This document shows, piece after piece, positions 24,607-36,153 of a DNA stretch of 64,000 nucleotides. This DNA is from Pseudomonas floridensis (lineage in GTDB: Bacteria > Pseudomonadota > Gammaproteobacteria > Pseudomonadales > Pseudomonadaceae), in contig NZ_MUIO01000079.1 of assembly GCF_002087235.1 (NCBI RefSeq), forward strand, positions 1-64,000. Direction: 5' to 3'. A model generated the notes under the pieces. It searched no databases. It had not been told where the DNA came from and was given only the letters and a program-made list of their open reading frames with translations. The stretch's first letter is position 1, and every line of letters begins with the position of its first letter. Made by a program: the position numbers and the translations under genes.

Positions 24607-25959
24607 ATGACGACTCGTCAGCCCATCTACAAATCCCTCTATTTTCAGGTAATCGTAGCGATTGTTATCGGTATCCTGATCGGCCATTTCTACCCCGACA
24701 CCGGCAAGGCCTTGAAGCCGCTGGGGGACGGGTTCATCAAGCTGATCAAGATGGTTATCGCCCCCATCATTTTCTGTACGGTTGTCAGCGGCATCGCCGG
24801 CATGCAGAACATGAAGTCGGTCGGCAAGACCGGTGGTTACGCACTGCTGTATTTCGAAATCGTTTCGACCATCGCCCTGTTGATCGGCCTGATCGTCGTG
24901 AACGTGGTTCAGCCGGGTGCCGGCATGAACATCGACGTCAGCACCCTGGACGCCTCCAAAATCGCGGCTTACGTCACGGCCAGTAAAGACCAGAGCATCA
25001 TTGGCTTTATCCTCAACGTGATTCCAAACACCATCGTCGGCGCGTTCGCCAACGGTGACATCCTGCAAGTGCTGATGTTCTCGGTGCTCTTCGGTTTCGC
25101 CCTGCATCGCCTGGGTGCCTATGGCAAGCCGGTGCTGGACTTCATCGATCGCTTCGCCCACGTGATGTTCAACATCATCAACATGATCATGAAGCTGGCG
25201 CCGATCGGTGCGTTCGGTGCCATGGCCTTTACCATCGGTGCCTACGGCGTGAGCTCGCTGGTGCAGTTGGGCCAGTTGATGATCTGCTTCTACGTTACCT
25301 GCGTGCTGTTCGTGGTGCTGGTACTGGGCGCCATTTGCCGCGCTCACGGCTTCAGCGTCTTCAAGCTGGTCCGCTACATCCGTGAAGAGCTGTTGATCGT
25401 ACTGGGTACTTCCTCGTCGGAATCGGCTCTGCCTCGCATGCTGATCAAGATGGAGCGTCTGGGTGCCCAGAAGTCCGTCGTCGGTCTGGTGATCCCTACC
25501 GGTTACTCGTTCAACCTGGACGGTACATCGATCTACCTGACCATGGCTGCCGTGTTCATCGCTCAGGCGACCAACACCCACATGGACATCACGCACCAGA
25601 TCACCCTGCTGCTGGTGTTGCTGCTGTCGTCCAAAGGTGCTGCGGGCGTGACCGGTAGCGGCTTCATCGTGCTGGCGGCTACCCTGTCTGCGGTCGGTCA
25701 CCTGCCGGTTGCCGGTCTGGCGCTGATCCTGGGTATCGACCGCTTCATGTCCGAAGCCCGTGCTCTGACCAACCTGGTCGGTAACGCCGTTGCTACCGTC
25801 GTGGTTGCCAAGTGGGTCGGCGAGCTGGACACCGACAAGCTGCAGTCCGAGCTGGCTTCCGGTGGCTCCGCCATCCTGGAAACCCGTCCTGAAGACGATC
25901 TGGGCGTTGCTGAAGGCCCGACGCCAGCCAACGCGGTGAACACTGGCAAGACTGTGTAA
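24607..25959 (+). CDS. dctA: C4-dicarboxylate transporter DctA
   Basis: This 450-residue inner-membrane symporter of the DAACS family imports succinate, fumarate and malate with cations. Recognisable segments are [19 protein letters not shown], the hairpin motif [30 protein letters not shown] and the ion-binding region [20 protein letters not shown] 24607 follows GAGGATAACTGCA and gives the usual start; the frame is open 15 codons further upstream. It is preceded by a sigma-54 promoter and followed by a strong terminator. Confidence 0.96.
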   Translation: MTTRQPIYKSLYFQVIVAIVIGILIGHFYPDTGKALKPLGDGFIKLIKMVIAPIIFCTVVSGIAGMQNMKSVGKTGGYALLYFEIVSTIALLIGLIVVNVVQPGAGMNIDVSTLDASKIAAYVTASKDQSIIGFILNVIPNTIVGAFANGDILQVLMFSVLFGFALHRLGAYGKPVLDFIDRFAHVMFNIINMIMKLAPIGAFGAMAFTIGAYGVSSLVQLGQLMICFYVTCVLFVVLVLGAICRAHGFSVFKLVRYIREELLIVLGTSSSESALPRMLIKMERLGAQKSVVGLVIPTGYSFNLDGTSIYLTMAAVFIAQATNTHMDITHQITLLLVLLLSSKGAAGVTGSGFIVLAATLSAVGHLPVAGLALILGIDRFMSEARALTNLVGNAVATVVVAKWVGELDTDKLQSELASGGSAILETRPEDDLGVAEGPTPANAVNTGKTV

Positions 25960-26000
25960 TCAAGCCAGCACCGTCTGACTGACCATCAGGCCATGAAATG

Positions 26001-26029
26001 AAAAAACCCATCTTCGGATGGGTTTTTTT
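26001..26029. terminator. Bidirectional terminator between dctA and sprT
   Basis: AAAAAACCCATC, a UUCG tetraloop and GATGGGTTTTTTT form a stable stem with T-runs on both strands. It serves the convergent dctA and sprT genes. Confidence 0.92.
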
Positions 26030-26049
26030 ATGCCTGCGATTCTTGACGT

Positions 26050-26544
26050 TTATTCGGTGCGCGTCTCGCCACTGAACACCAGTGTCTGTCGGCAGCGCCT
26101 GCATAAGTAGCGTCGACCCTTGCTGACCATGTTGTGGCGTTGGGCCGAGAACGGGAAGTCGCTTCCAGCGCAAGGACAGCGGTAGATGTAACGGGTCACG
26201 CTGCGACGTTTGACAGCGTAGGTGTGGCAGCGGTTGGGTGGCAGCTCATACACGCCGCGCATGATCAGTTGCCACTCTTCTCCGTGGGGCTGAATGCTGC
26301 CACCGAACAGTTGATGAGCGATCAGGTGCGCGACTTCGTGCGGCACGGTCTGGCGCAGAAAGTCTTCGGCATTTTCCTGATACAGCTGTGGATTGAAACG
26401 CAGCAGGTTTTCGTGCAAATGGGCGACGCCGGCTTTCTGACCGCGCAGCTTGAAGCTGACGACCGGTCGTTTGAACGTGCGTTTGAAGAAGGCTTCGGCT
26501 TGTTGATAACAGGTTTCGACGCGGGAATTGAGTTGCTCGGGCAT
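26050..26544 (-). CDS. sprT: SprT-family zinc metalloprotease-like protein
   Basis: This 164-residue protein has the HEVAH zinc motif within LRQTVPHEVAHLIAHQLFGG, a third ligand region HGEEWQ, and a C-terminal zinc-finger pair (YRCPCAG and YLCRRCRQ). It matches bacterial SprT, a relative of the eukaryotic SprT/Spartan proteases that act on DNA-protein crosslinks; the bacterial role is less well defined. It stands alone between dctA and a Yip1-type gene, convergent with dctA. Confidence 0.9.
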   Translation of the reverse strand: MPEQLNSRVETCYQQAEAFFKRTFKRPVVSFKLRGQKAGVAHLHENLLRFNPQLYQENAEDFLRQTVPHEVAHLIAHQLFGGSIQPHGEEWQLIMRGVYELPPNRCHTYAVKRRSVTRYIYRCPCAGSDFPFSAQRHNMVSKGRRYLCRRCRQTLVFSGETRTE

Positions 26545-26664
26545 GCTTTGTGGCTCTCCAGTGCGCCAAGTATGCCGTAATGTGGGGGCGCGCTGAAAAC
26601 ACCAGCCGCCCGGTGGTCATTTACATAGACGGGTCCGCGAAGGGCGGACCCGCTCAGCTCCTGC

Positions 26665-27264
26665 TCAATTAGTGTATTCCGGACCTATTCCAATGCCCCA
26701 CAGCACGACGGTAAAAGCCATGATTGCAACCAGCACCACCAGACCGACTGCCAGTACGGAACTGGAGAACATGAAGCCTTCTTCGGAAGGCAGATTCATG
26801 AACGTCGGCAGGCCAACGTACAACAGATAGACCGTGTAACAGACCGCCGCGGTCCCGGCCACCATGCCGAGCCACAGGTGTGGATAAAGCGCTGCCAGAC
26901 CGCCAAAGAACAGGGGCGTTGCGGTGTAGGTGGCGAATGCAATGCATTGGGCGAGAGTGGGCGTCGCGTTGTAAGTGCGCGCCATCCAGTGAATGAAGCT
27001 GCCCATGACCGCCACGCCTGCCAGCATGGAAATGTACGACATCAGCGCCATCCAGACTGCGCTGCCGTGGGTGAGCATGACCGGCGGTCGCTCGCCGATC
27101 ACCCAGCCCACCTGAGTGGTGCCTATATAAGCTGAAACCACCGGGATCGCTGCCAGAATCAGCGTATGCGTAAGGTACATGTGGCCGATGGATTCTTCCT
27201 CGCCACGGATCTGTTTCCATTCCTGATCGGGGTGCGTGAACAGTCCCCAGACATGATGGATCAT
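26665..27264 (-). CDS. Yip1-family inner-membrane protein
   Basis: This 199-residue protein has five or six hydrophobic segments, starting with MIHHVWGLFTHPDQEW, the N-terminal phrase of bacterial Yip1-domain proteins, followed by HTLILAAIPVVSAYIG and later TATPLFFGGLAALYP. ATG 27264 is chosen because AAAGGAGT lies just upstream; the frame is open 11 codons further. The function of bacterial Yip1 proteins is unknown. It is divergent from ttcA. Confidence 0.85.
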   Translation of the reverse strand: MIHHVWGLFTHPDQEWKQIRGEEESIGHMYLTHTLILAAIPVVSAYIGTTQVGWVIGERPPVMLTHGSAVWMALMSYISMLAGVAVMGSFIHWMARTYNATPTLAQCIAFATYTATPLFFGGLAALYPHLWLGMVAGTAAVCYTVYLLYVGLPTFMNLPSEEGFMFSSSVLAVGLVVLVAIMAFTVVLWGIGIGPEYTN

Positions 27265-27482
27265 GTGCGTACTCCTTTCTTTCGGATACGACTTCATGAA
27301 CCAGTATAGAAACCCCGCCCGTTGATATAACCGAATGCTTAGAGCGTTTGGCGATGGGGTGTGACCTGTTAATAGCCAGTGGCGCTGTTCTCAAGGCTTA
27401 CGCGTGTTGTTTAACCTGCGGGCGGTTTTGCGTAAAATGGCCGCCTTTTCTCACTGTCATCGTCAGCGGATACCACCAGTAC

Positions 27483-28307
27483 ATGGGCACCCTTTCAGTC
27501 AATCAGAACAAACTGCAGAAACGCCTGCGTCGGCTGGCCGGCGAAGCGGTTGCCGACTTCAACATGATTGAAGAGGGTGACAAGGTCATGGTCTGCCTGT
27601 CCGGCGGCAAGGACAGCTACACCATGCTCGATGTGCTGATGCACTTGCAGAAAGTCGCGCCGGTGAAGTTCGACATCGTGGCGGTCAACATGGACCAGAA
27701 GCAGCCGGGCTTTCCCGAACATGTGTTGCCGGCCTACCTGAAAGAACTGGGGGTCGAGTACCACATCGTCGAGAAGGACACTTACTCGGTGGTCAAGGAA
27801 CTGGTGCCCGAAGGCAAGACCACCTGTTCGCTGTGCTCACGCCTGCGTCGCGGCACGCTGTATACGTTCGCCGACGAAATCGGTGCAACCAAGATGGCGC
27901 TGGGGCATCATCGGGATGACATCGTCGAGACCTTCTTCCTCAACATGTTCTTCAACGGTTCGCTCAAGGCGATGCCGCCCAAACTGCGTGCCGACGATGG
28001 CCGTAACGTAGTGATCCGCCCGCTGGCGTACTGCCACGAGAAGGACATTCAGGCCTATTCGGACTTCAAGGGTTTTCCGATCATTCCGTGCAACCTGTGT
28101 GGTTCGCAGGAAAACCTGCAGCGTCAGGTGGTCAAGGAAATGCTCCAGGACTGGGAGCGCAAGACGCCCGGCCGCACCGAAAGCATCTTCCGCGCCCTGC
28201 AGAACGTGCAGCCTTCACAACTGGCCGACCGCAACCTGTTCGACTTCACCAACCTGCGCATCGACGAAACCGCCGCTTCGCGGTTCGTCAATGTGGTCAA
28301 TATCTGA
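27483..28307 (+). CDS. ttcA: tRNA 2-thiocytidine(32) synthetase TtcA
   Basis: TtcA (274 residues) thiolates C32 of certain tRNAs using ATP and an iron-sulfur cluster. The PP-loop SGGKDS lies near residue 42, and the two CxxC motifs that bind the cluster, CSLCSR and CNLCGSQ, are both present. ATG 27483 gives the family start [18 protein letters not shown]; the frame is open upstream. It is convergent with the glycosylase gene, with 6 bp between stops. Confidence 0.95.
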   Translation: MGTLSVNQNKLQKRLRRLAGEAVADFNMIEEGDKVMVCLSGGKDSYTMLDVLMHLQKVAPVKFDIVAVNMDQKQPGFPEHVLPAYLKELGVEYHIVEKDTYSVVKELVPEGKTTCSLCSRLRRGTLYTFADEIGATKMALGHHRDDIVETFFLNMFFNGSLKAMPPKLRADDGRNVVIRPLAYCHEKDIQAYSDFKGFPIIPCNLCGSQENLQRQVVKEMLQDWERKTPGRTESIFRALQNVQPSQLADRNLFDFTNLRIDETAASRFVNVVNI

Positions 28308-28313
28308 GCGTGA

Positions 28314-28985
28314 TCAGTGGTTGACCGTGAATGCCAGCATGGCTGATAGCTGGCACATCGGTCTGCCACTTTCGGCGTGCCACTGATTGAAGACATCCTG
28401 CACGATGGCCTGATCGCGCTTGCTGGTAGGCACCCGGTCGACGATGTCCTGCGCGTTCAGCGCCGCTACCACATCATTGGTGGGGATGAACGTGTCCTTG
28501 CCGACCATGCGCAGGAAGCGTGGCGCGGACAGCCCGCCCATCTGATTGCCATGTTTGGCCAGGTACTGCCACAGCCCGGTAATGTTATCCACCGGCCATT
28601 GCGCGATGAACTGACCAAAGCTGCCGTGCTCCTGCTCGATGTCCAGAATCAGCTGCGCGTTACGCGGCACGCTTTTGAGTTTGCCCAGATGGCGGATGAT
28701 CCGGGCGTCCTGCATCAGGCGCTCCAGATGGTCGGCGCCCATCAACACGACCTTTTCCGGATCGAAACGGAAGAACACTTCTTCGAACGCTGGCCATTTG
28801 GAGTCCACCAGGCTGTGCTTCAGGCCGGCGCGAAACACGCGCAGCGCCAGCGTCGAGAGGTAACGGTCGGCGCTGATGGCTTGCAGCTGTTTGGGTGTCT
28901 TGGGGGTGGGCAGGTAGGCTTCCAGAGCTTTGGCGGAGCCGAAACGGTTCAGGCAATACGCGTTCAGCCATTTGTAATCGTGCAT
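28314..28985 (-). CDS. DNA-3-methyladenine glycosylase I family protein
   Basis: This 223-residue protein resembles the Tag family of base-excision repair glycosylases in its helical layout: FEEVFFRFDPEKVVLMGADHLERLMQDARIIRHLGKL as the helix-hairpin part and KDTFIPTNDVVAAL later. Canonical E. coli Tag (187 residues) starts with an MERCGW zinc motif; here the N-terminus is MHDYKWLNAYC, so the substrate may differ. It sits between ttcA and a DUF2069 gene. Confidence 0.72.
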   Translation of the reverse strand: MHDYKWLNAYCLNRFGSAKALEAYLPTPKTPKQLQAISADRYLSTLALRVFRAGLKHSLVDSKWPAFEEVFFRFDPEKVVLMGADHLERLMQDARIIRHLGKLKSVPRNAQLILDIEQEHGSFGQFIAQWPVDNITGLWQYLAKHGNQMGGLSAPRFLRMVGKDTFIPTNDVVAALNAQDIVDRVPTSKRDQAIVQDVFNQWHAESGRPMCQLSAMLAFTVNH

Positions 28986-29023
28986 CGGTTCTCCAAAGGA
29001 CAGTCAAAAGGCAGGTCGAGGGT

Positions 29024-30388
<1,365 letters not shown>

Positions 30389-30520
30389 TTGCAGGTCGCA
30401 TCCAGCAGGGAGTGACGCGTATTCTACCCACGCGACGGCACTGTTCGACATATCGAGCGGTCAATAGTCGCATTCAGGGTCATAAGTAACCGGTCTTCAG
30501 AGTCGAATAAGGAAACACAG

Positions 30521-30988
30521 ATGGTCAGGCGATTGGCAGCAGCGGTGACGCTTATCGGCAGTTTGCTGCTCAGCGGGTGTGGCGTGGATCTGGGCGCGGA
30601 CCAGAACGGCCAGAAGGTGTCGAGCGACCGGATCGACGGTCACTGGCTGGTGGTCAACTACTGGGCCGAGTGGTGCGGGCCGTGCCGCGTGGAGATTCCG
30701 GAATTCAACAGCTTGTCCGAGCAGTTGAAGGACAAGAAGGTCACTGTGCTGGGCGTCAATTTCGACAACCTGCAGGGCGACGAGTTGAAAAATGCCGCGA
30801 ACGCGATGGGCATCAAGTTCACCGTGCTGGCGCAGGATCCGGCCGAGCACTACGACTTGCCGCCCTCCGAAGCGCTGCCGGTGACCTATATCATCGACGA
30901 CAAGGGCAAGATGCGTGAACAACTGCTCGGTGAACAGTCAGCCGCGACCGTGATGCAGAAACTCAAGGCGCTGCGTGGGGAAGGCTGA
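30521..30988 (+). CDS. TlpA-like thiol:disulfide lipoprotein
   Basis: This 155-residue protein begins with a lipoprotein signal (LLLSGC lipobox, Cys near residue 20) and carries a thioredoxin fold with the active site WCGPC, followed by NFDNLQGDELKN and the cis-Pro region ALPVTYIID. It would be a membrane-anchored periplasmic thiol reductant of the TlpA/ResA group. It is divergent from the arsC operon. The short segment of about 15 residues between lipobox and fold is a tether. Confidence 0.9.
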   Translation: MVRRLAAAVTLIGSLLLSGCGVDLGADQNGQKVSSDRIDGHWLVVNYWAEWCGPCRVEIPEFNSLSEQLKDKKVTVLGVNFDNLQGDELKNAANAMGIKFTVLAQDPAEHYDLPPSEALPVTYIIDDKGKMREQLLGEQSAATVMQKLKALRGEG

Positions 30989-31062
30989 TGGCGGCTGCCG
31001 ATGGGTTCTCATGCTGGTTGGTCGTCCCGGCCCACACGGCTGGCTGAACGAATACAAAACAC

Positions 31063-31160
31063 CGTGGGTGTGAGCTTGCTTGCGATAGCGCTGGTTCAGC
31101 CGACCCGAACGTGGACAGTCGTGTCGGCCTCTTTGCAAGCAAGCAAGCTCCTGCGAACGT
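31063..31160. repeat. Pair of inverted REP sequences (BIME-like)
   Basis: GTGAGCTTGCTTGCGATAGCG at 31070-31090 faces TTTGCAAGCAAGCAAGCTCCTGCG at 31132-31155 in inverted orientation, with GTCGGC-type inner arms (CAGCCGAC and GTCGGCC). This matches the common Pseudomonas intergenic repeat family built on GGAGC-AGCTTGCT-GCGA. It lies between the convergent TlpA-like and META genes. Confidence 0.82.
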
Positions 31161-31161
31161 A

Positions 31162-31569
31162 TCAGCTTTCTTCCAGCCAGAACCGCAAGGGCTTGCCTTC
31201 AGCCGGCCACAGGCGCAGTTGCTGGATGGGCGAAATGTCCCAGCGCTGGACGCTGGACATGGACTTGAGGAAGCGTTCTTCCTGTTCCATCAGTGCCGGA
31301 GCGCACAGTTTGCGGGTCCTGCCCAAGGCCCCGAAGCTGATGGTGCCGTCGCGCAGGGTGTAAGGCGCAAACCAGTGGTTGCAGCCGGCGTTGCCATAGG
31401 CTCGACCGTCGGCGCCCAAGGTCATGGTCAGACGGCTGTTGTCGATCAGCGGACGTTCGCCGATCCATTCCATGACGTAGCTCTGATCGTGATGGATGGT
31501 CTGCGGGTCAGAGGCGCAGCCGGTCACCAGCGCCCCACCGATCAACACGAGTAACAACCGCTGTTTCAT
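31162..31569 (-). CDS. META-domain lipoprotein (HslJ-like)
   Basis: This 135-residue protein has a lipoprotein signal (LVLIGGALVTGC) and one META domain: WIGERPLIDNSRLTMTLGADGRAYGNAGCNHW, then ISFGALGRTRKLC, here with its two characteristic cysteines. HslJ-type proteins are linked to heat shock and novobiocin resistance, without a known biochemical role. ATG 31569 overlaps the upstream gene's stop (ATGA), so the pair is translationally coupled; the frame is open six codons upstream. Confidence 0.85.
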   Translation of the reverse strand: MKQRLLLVLIGGALVTGCASDPQTIHHDQSYVMEWIGERPLIDNSRLTMTLGADGRAYGNAGCNHWFAPYTLRDGTISFGALGRTRKLCAPALMEQEERFLKSMSSVQRWDISPIQQLRLWPAEGKPLRFWLEES

Positions 31570-32003
31570 GCCGCTTGCCCCTGGCACTTCTTGCAGAAGT
31601 GCTTCTCGCCTTCGGTTTTCCAGCCCAGTTCAGCGATGCGTGCGGTGGCGGCAGGTTTCTGCGCCTTGACGCCCAGCTTGCTCTCGACCATGAATTCGAA
31701 ATTCAATTCGGCGTTGCAGCTGTCGCAGTGGACCTGCCACTGGTGGATCGCCAGCTCGTCGAACACCGGCCCGTGAGCGACGGCGACCCACTGGCCAGGC
31801 GGGTTGATCAAATGCCGGACTTTCTCGACCGACAGACGCATGTAAAGACTCTTGCTGCCCTTGATGGTCACCAGCAACTGGTCGTTGTTGTGGATCGAGC
31901 CGCCATTGCCGGTGACCTGATAACGACCAGGCCCCAGAGTGCGGCATTCGGTCAGCGTGTGTTGCGGATTGAGCATGCTGTAGCGGAAATCGTGTTCGAC
32001 CAT
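31566..32003 (-). CDS. Conserved hypothetical protein with a zinc-ribbon-like cysteine set
   Basis: I do not recognise this 145-residue protein with confidence. It is soluble and has a beta-rich N-terminal half. Two cysteine pairs, CDSC near residue 93 and CKKC near 138, could bind zinc. The start MVEHDFRYSMLNPQHTL follows TGGAGGACC at ATG 32003. Its stop overlaps the META lipoprotein start by 4 bp. Function unknown. Confidence 0.75.
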   Translation of the reverse strand: MVEHDFRYSMLNPQHTLTECRTLGPGRYQVTGNGGSIHNNDQLLVTIKGSKSLYMRLSVEKVRHLINPPGQWVAVAHGPVFDELAIHQWQVHCDSCNAELNFEFMVESKLGVKAQKPAATARIAELGWKTEGEKHFCKKCQGQAA

Positions 32004-32048
32004 GGGTCCTCCAAAATTGCGCGCATCCTAACACGCAGCGGCGTGAGG

Positions 32049-33038
32049 TTAACCCTCTACCCGGTTCTGCGGCGTACCGGCCGACCAGGCGACGATGTTG
32101 TCCAGCGTGGTGCGGGCAATCGCACCCAACGCTTCTTTGGTCAAAAACGCTTGATGCGCGGTGACGATGACGTTGGGAAAGGTCAGCAAACGCGCCAGCA
32201 CGTCATCCTGCAACGGCAGGTCCGAACGGTCGGTGAAAAACAGCTGGGCTTCTTCTTCATACACATCGAGCCCCAGATACCCCAGTTGCCCGGTCTTGAG
32301 GGCGTCGATCAGCGCGGCGGTCTCCACCAGCGCACCGCGTCCGGTGTTGATCAGCATGGCGCCGGGTTGCAGGGTCGCCAGCGATTGTTCGTTGATCAGG
32401 TAACGGGTCTGCTCGGTGAGCGGGCAATGCAGGCTGATGATCTGCGCCTGGGCCAGCAGGTCCGGCAGGCTCAGGTACCGGGCACCCAGCGCTTGCAGTT
32501 CAGGGTTGGGAAAGGGGTCGTGTGCCAGCAGTGTGCAGCCGAATCCGGCCATGATTTTTGCGAACGTCGCGCCGATCTGGCCGGTGCCCACCACTCCGAC
32601 AGTCTTGCCAACCAGATCGAAACCGGTCAGGCCGTGCAGGCTGAAGTCGCCATCGCGGGTGCGATTGCAGGCGCGGTGCAAGTGCCGGTTGAGCGACAGA
32701 ATCAGCGCCACCGCGTGCTCGGCCACGGCGTGCGGCGAATACGCCGGTACCCGCACGACGCTCAGGCCCAGACGCAAGGCAGCAGGCAGGTCGACATGGT
32801 TGTAACCGGCCGAGCGCAGCGCAATCAGCCGAGTGCCGCCGGCCGCCAGTCGTTCGAGCACTGGCGCACCGAGGTCATCGTTGATGAACGCACAGACCAC
32901 CTCGAAGCCATCGGCCAGAGCGGCGGTTTCGAGGGTCAGCCGAGCAGGCTGAAAACTCAGTTCCAGGGTCTGCGGCAGGCGTTCGGCGAGGAAGCTGGCG
33001 CGGTCGTATTCCTGGCTGCTATAGATCAGTACACGCAT
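32049..33038 (-). CDS. ldhA: D-lactate dehydrogenase (2-hydroxyacid dehydrogenase family)
   Basis: This 329-residue fermentative enzyme converts pyruvate to D-lactate with NADH. It has the nucleotide-binding loop GVVGTGQIGATFA, the active-site Arg in NTGRGALVE, a Glu in GLDVYEEE and the His in VIVTAHQAFLT, as in LdhA. RSAGYNHVDL marks the substrate side. ATG 33038 follows a GAGTGAG-like site and gives the family start; the frame is open ten codons further. It stands beside gacS, as in other pseudomonads. Confidence 0.93.
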   Translation of the reverse strand: MRVLIYSSQEYDRASFLAERLPQTLELSFQPARLTLETAALADGFEVVCAFINDDLGAPVLERLAAGGTRLIALRSAGYNHVDLPAALRLGLSVVRVPAYSPHAVAEHAVALILSLNRHLHRACNRTRDGDFSLHGLTGFDLVGKTVGVVGTGQIGATFAKIMAGFGCTLLAHDPFPNPELQALGARYLSLPDLLAQAQIISLHCPLTEQTRYLINEQSLATLQPGAMLINTGRGALVETAALIDALKTGQLGYLGLDVYEEEAQLFFTDRSDLPLQDDVLARLLTFPNVIVTAHQAFLTKEALGAIARTTLDNIVAWSAGTPQNRVEG

Positions 33039-33114
33039 GAGTGAGTCCTTTTTCGAATGGCTGATCACGCAGAAATTCCAGCGCGTACGCAGGCGCTCGA
33101 TCAGCCCATGACGG

Positions 33115-35868
33115 TCACGCTGTTACCCGCGCCTCTGCCGCCAGTCGGGTGATGGCCTTGTCGAGGTCATCCAGCGCGTCTTCGGTGTGCGGCGCGTCTT
33201 GTTTGAGCAGGGTTTCTGCGCGCTGGCAGGCAGCGCGCAATTGCGGGACGCCGCAGTAACGCGTCGCGCCATGCAGGCGGTGCACGCGTTCGATGAGGCC
33301 TTGAATGTCTTCGCTGGCCCGCGCCAGACGAATCGCTTCGCGGTCGGCGTCCAGCGAGGCGAGCAGCATGGCCAGCATGTCCGCGGCCAGATCCGGCTTG
33401 CCCGCAGCCAGCCGCAGACCTTCGTCGTGGTCCAGCACCAGCGGGCCGACATGCGCGTCGGAGGATTCGGTCTGGCGTTCCGGAACCGGGTTGCGCAGCG
33501 CCAGCCCGGTCCACTTTAGGACCACCTGTGCCAACTGGCGTTCGCTGATCGGCTTGGTCAGGTAGTCGTCCATGCCACTCTGCAGCAGTGAGCGTTTTTC
33601 GTTGGCCATGGCGTGGGCAGTGAGCGCCACGATTGGCAGCGAGGTCTGATTGCGTTCGGTTTCCCAGGCACGGATCGCTTCGGTGGCCTGGCAGCCGTCC
33701 ATGCCGGGCATCTGCACGTCCATCAGCACCAGGTCGAAGGCTTCCTGTTGCACCGCGCTGACGGCGGCATAACCACCATCGACCGCCATGACCTCTGCAC
33801 CCATGTCTTCGAGCAGGGTCTGCACCAGCAACAGGTTGGCCGGGTTGTCGTCCACGCACAGCACACGAGGCGCGCGACTCGACAGCGGCAGGCTGACGTC
33901 GGCGCGAACCGCACGCGGTGCGATCAGCTCGGACAGCGCTTTCTGCAACTTACGGGTACACGCCGGTTTGGCCTGCAACTGGGTATACACATCGTGTACC
34001 GACATCTGGAACAGCGCGTGCTCGGTGGTCGGGCACAGCACCATGACCTTGCAGTTGAGGTTTTCCAGGTCCCAGATGTGCTGGCGCAAGCGTTCCGGGG
34101 AAATCTCCAGCGCCGTGACGCCCAGCACCACCAGATCGATGGCGTGCGGCGTCTCGTGCGCGGCGGTCACGCCGTTGAGCAGGTTTTCCAGGTTGGTGAA
34201 CACCACCGTCTGCAAACCACAGTCTTCCAACTGGTGTTCCAGCGCCTGACGCGCCAGATCGTGATGTTCAAGCACCGCTGCGCGCAGGCCCTGAAGTGCC
34301 TGGTTGGCTGTCTCTTCCTTGTCTTCGCGGGCCTTGGGCAGGTTGAGGCTGATCCAGAATTCGGAGCCTTCGCCGGGGGTGCTGTCGACACCGATTTCAC
34401 CGCCCATCTGCTCGATGAGGCGCTTGGAAATCACCAGCCCAAGCCCGGTGCCGCCCGGTTGGCGCGAAATGGAGTTGTCGGCCTGGCTGAACGCCTGAAA
34501 CAGTGCCCGCACGTCCTGACTGGACAGGCCGACACCGGTGTCCTGTACGCTGATGCGCAACTGGGCGTGTTCTTCGGTTTCGTCTTCAAGCATGGCGCGC
34601 GCGACAATGGTGCCCTGACGGGTGAACTTGATCGCGTTGCTGACCAGGTTGGTCAGGATCTGCCGTAACCGTAGCGGGTCGCCGGACAGGGCCAGCGGCG
34701 TGTCGCGGTAGACGAGGCTGACCAGTTCCAGCTGTTTGGCGTGGGCCGCCGGAGCGAGGATGGTCAGGGTGTCCTGCAGCAGATCACGCAGGTTGAACGG
34801 AATGTTGTCCAGCACCAGCTTGCCGGCCTCGATTTTCGAGAAATCGAGAATCTCGTTGATGATGCTCAGCAGGTTGTCGGCGGATTTTTCGATGGTGCCC
34901 AGATAATCGTACTGGCGCGGCGTGAGTTCGCTTTTCTGCAACAAATGGGTGAAACCGAGTATTCCGTTGAGCGGTGTGCGGATTTCGTGGCTCATGTTGG
35001 CCAGGAATTCGGATTTGATGCGGCTGGCTTCGAGAGCCTCCTTGCGCGCCATATCCAGTTCGATGTTCTGGATTTCGATGGTTTCCAGATTCTGCCTGAC
35101 GTCCTCGGTCGCCTGATCGATGCTCAGTTGCAGTTCTTCCTGCGCATTCTGCAGGGTGGCGGCCATGCGGTTGATGCCGGATGCGAGTTCGTCCAGCTCG
35201 CGGCTGCCGAGCGGCGGCAGGCGTGTTTCCAGATTGCCATCCTTGAGTTGCGAGACCGCCTGTTTGATCTGGCTCAGCGGACCGTTGATGGTGCGGCTCA
35301 TGCGCACCGCCAGAATGGCCGTGAAAGCCAGGCCGCTGGCGATCAGCAACAGGCTGGCGAACAGGCTGCGGTAACCTCGCAGCAGCGTGCCGTTGTGAGA
35401 GATTTCGAGTTCCACCCAGCCCAGCAGCGTGTCGGCTTCGGCGGGTATGATCGGGCTGGTCAGATGACGCTGATGGCCAAAGACCGGCAGCAGGTAGCGC
35501 GTGGCGTCGTTGCCGGACGAATTGAGCAACTGAGTGCTGCTGCCAATGGGCGAGGGGCTGATCATGGTCGGACCGGCGTGGGCCAGCACGCTGCGGTCGG
35601 TGTCCAGAAACGACACGGCGCGCACATCGGCCTGTTCCAGGGTCTGGGTCGCGATGCGGGTCAGCAGGATCTTGTCCTTGCGCCCCAGCGCATTGGCCGA
35701 CAGCGGCGCCAGGTCCTGCACGATCATTTCGCCACGCTGCAATAACTGGCTCTGCAGTTCGTAAAGCTGCATCCAGGTGAAATAGCCGCCCAGTACCGCC
35801 GCCATCAGACTGGCGGGCAGAATGGTCAATAACAATACACGACCTTTTATGCCCAGCTTGTTCAGCAC
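33115..35868 (-). CDS. gacS: Hybrid sensor histidine kinase GacS
   Basis: GacS (917 residues) feeds GacA and the Rsm small RNAs that switch on toxins, siderophores, biofilm and virulence. The order is: membrane helix (about 11-32), periplasmic domain, second helix (about 167-188), HAMP, dimerisation domain with His294 in [15 protein letters not shown], HATPase ([29 protein letters not shown]), receiver with Asp717 in [13 protein letters not shown], and an HPt domain with His863 in [10 protein letters not shown]. All three phosphorelay residues are present, so the protein should be functional. GAGAACG precedes ATG 35868. Confidence 0.97.
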   Translation of the reverse strand: MLNKLGIKGRVLLLTILPASLMAAVLGGYFTWMQLYELQSQLLQRGEMIVQDLAPLSANALGRKDKILLTRIATQTLEQADVRAVSFLDTDRSVLAHAGPTMISPSPIGSSTQLLNSSGNDATRYLLPVFGHQRHLTSPIIPAEADTLLGWVELEISHNGTLLRGYRSLFASLLLIASGLAFTAILAVRMSRTINGPLSQIKQAVSQLKDGNLETRLPPLGSRELDELASGINRMAATLQNAQEELQLSIDQATEDVRQNLETIEIQNIELDMARKEALEASRIKSEFLANMSHEIRTPLNGILGFTHLLQKSELTPRQYDYLGTIEKSADNLLSIINEILDFSKIEAGKLVLDNIPFNLRDLLQDTLTILAPAAHAKQLELVSLVYRDTPLALSGDPLRLRQILTNLVSNAIKFTRQGTIVARAMLEDETEEHAQLRISVQDTGVGLSSQDVRALFQAFSQADNSISRQPGGTGLGLVISKRLIEQMGGEIGVDSTPGEGSEFWISLNLPKAREDKEETANQALQGLRAAVLEHHDLARQALEHQLEDCGLQTVVFTNLENLLNGVTAAHETPHAIDLVVLGVTALEISPERLRQHIWDLENLNCKVMVLCPTTEHALFQMSVHDVYTQLQAKPACTRKLQKALSELIAPRAVRADVSLPLSSRAPRVLCVDDNPANLLLVQTLLEDMGAEVMAVDGGYAAVSAVQQEAFDLVLMDVQMPGMDGCQATEAIRAWETERNQTSLPIVALTAHAMANEKRSLLQSGMDDYLTKPISERQLAQVVLKWTGLALRNPVPERQTESSDAHVGPLVLDHDEGLRLAAGKPDLAADMLAMLLASLDADREAIRLARASEDIQGLIERVHRLHGATRYCGVPQLRAACQRAETLLKQDAPHTEDALDDLDKAITRLAAEARVTA

Positions 35869-36153
35869 GCTCGTTCTCCAGCTACCGGTATCAGTCCGTC
35901 GATATCAGGCAGCAGTTGCCTGGCCCTATCGGCACAAGGGGATGAGTTTAGCCATTTACCGGCAGCCTGGGCATATTAGTGTGGGGTTGTCGAAACCCGC
36001 GTGCCCGGCATGGCGACGTTAAGTGCCCGGGCGTCAGGCACAATACCGAGCGCGTTATAGCGTTTGGTTATAGGTCGCGCACTTTGCGTGATATGGGCTT
36101 TGGGCGTTTGCCGTTATGATAGGCGCCCCCGCAGTCTGGATTGCGAATACGCC

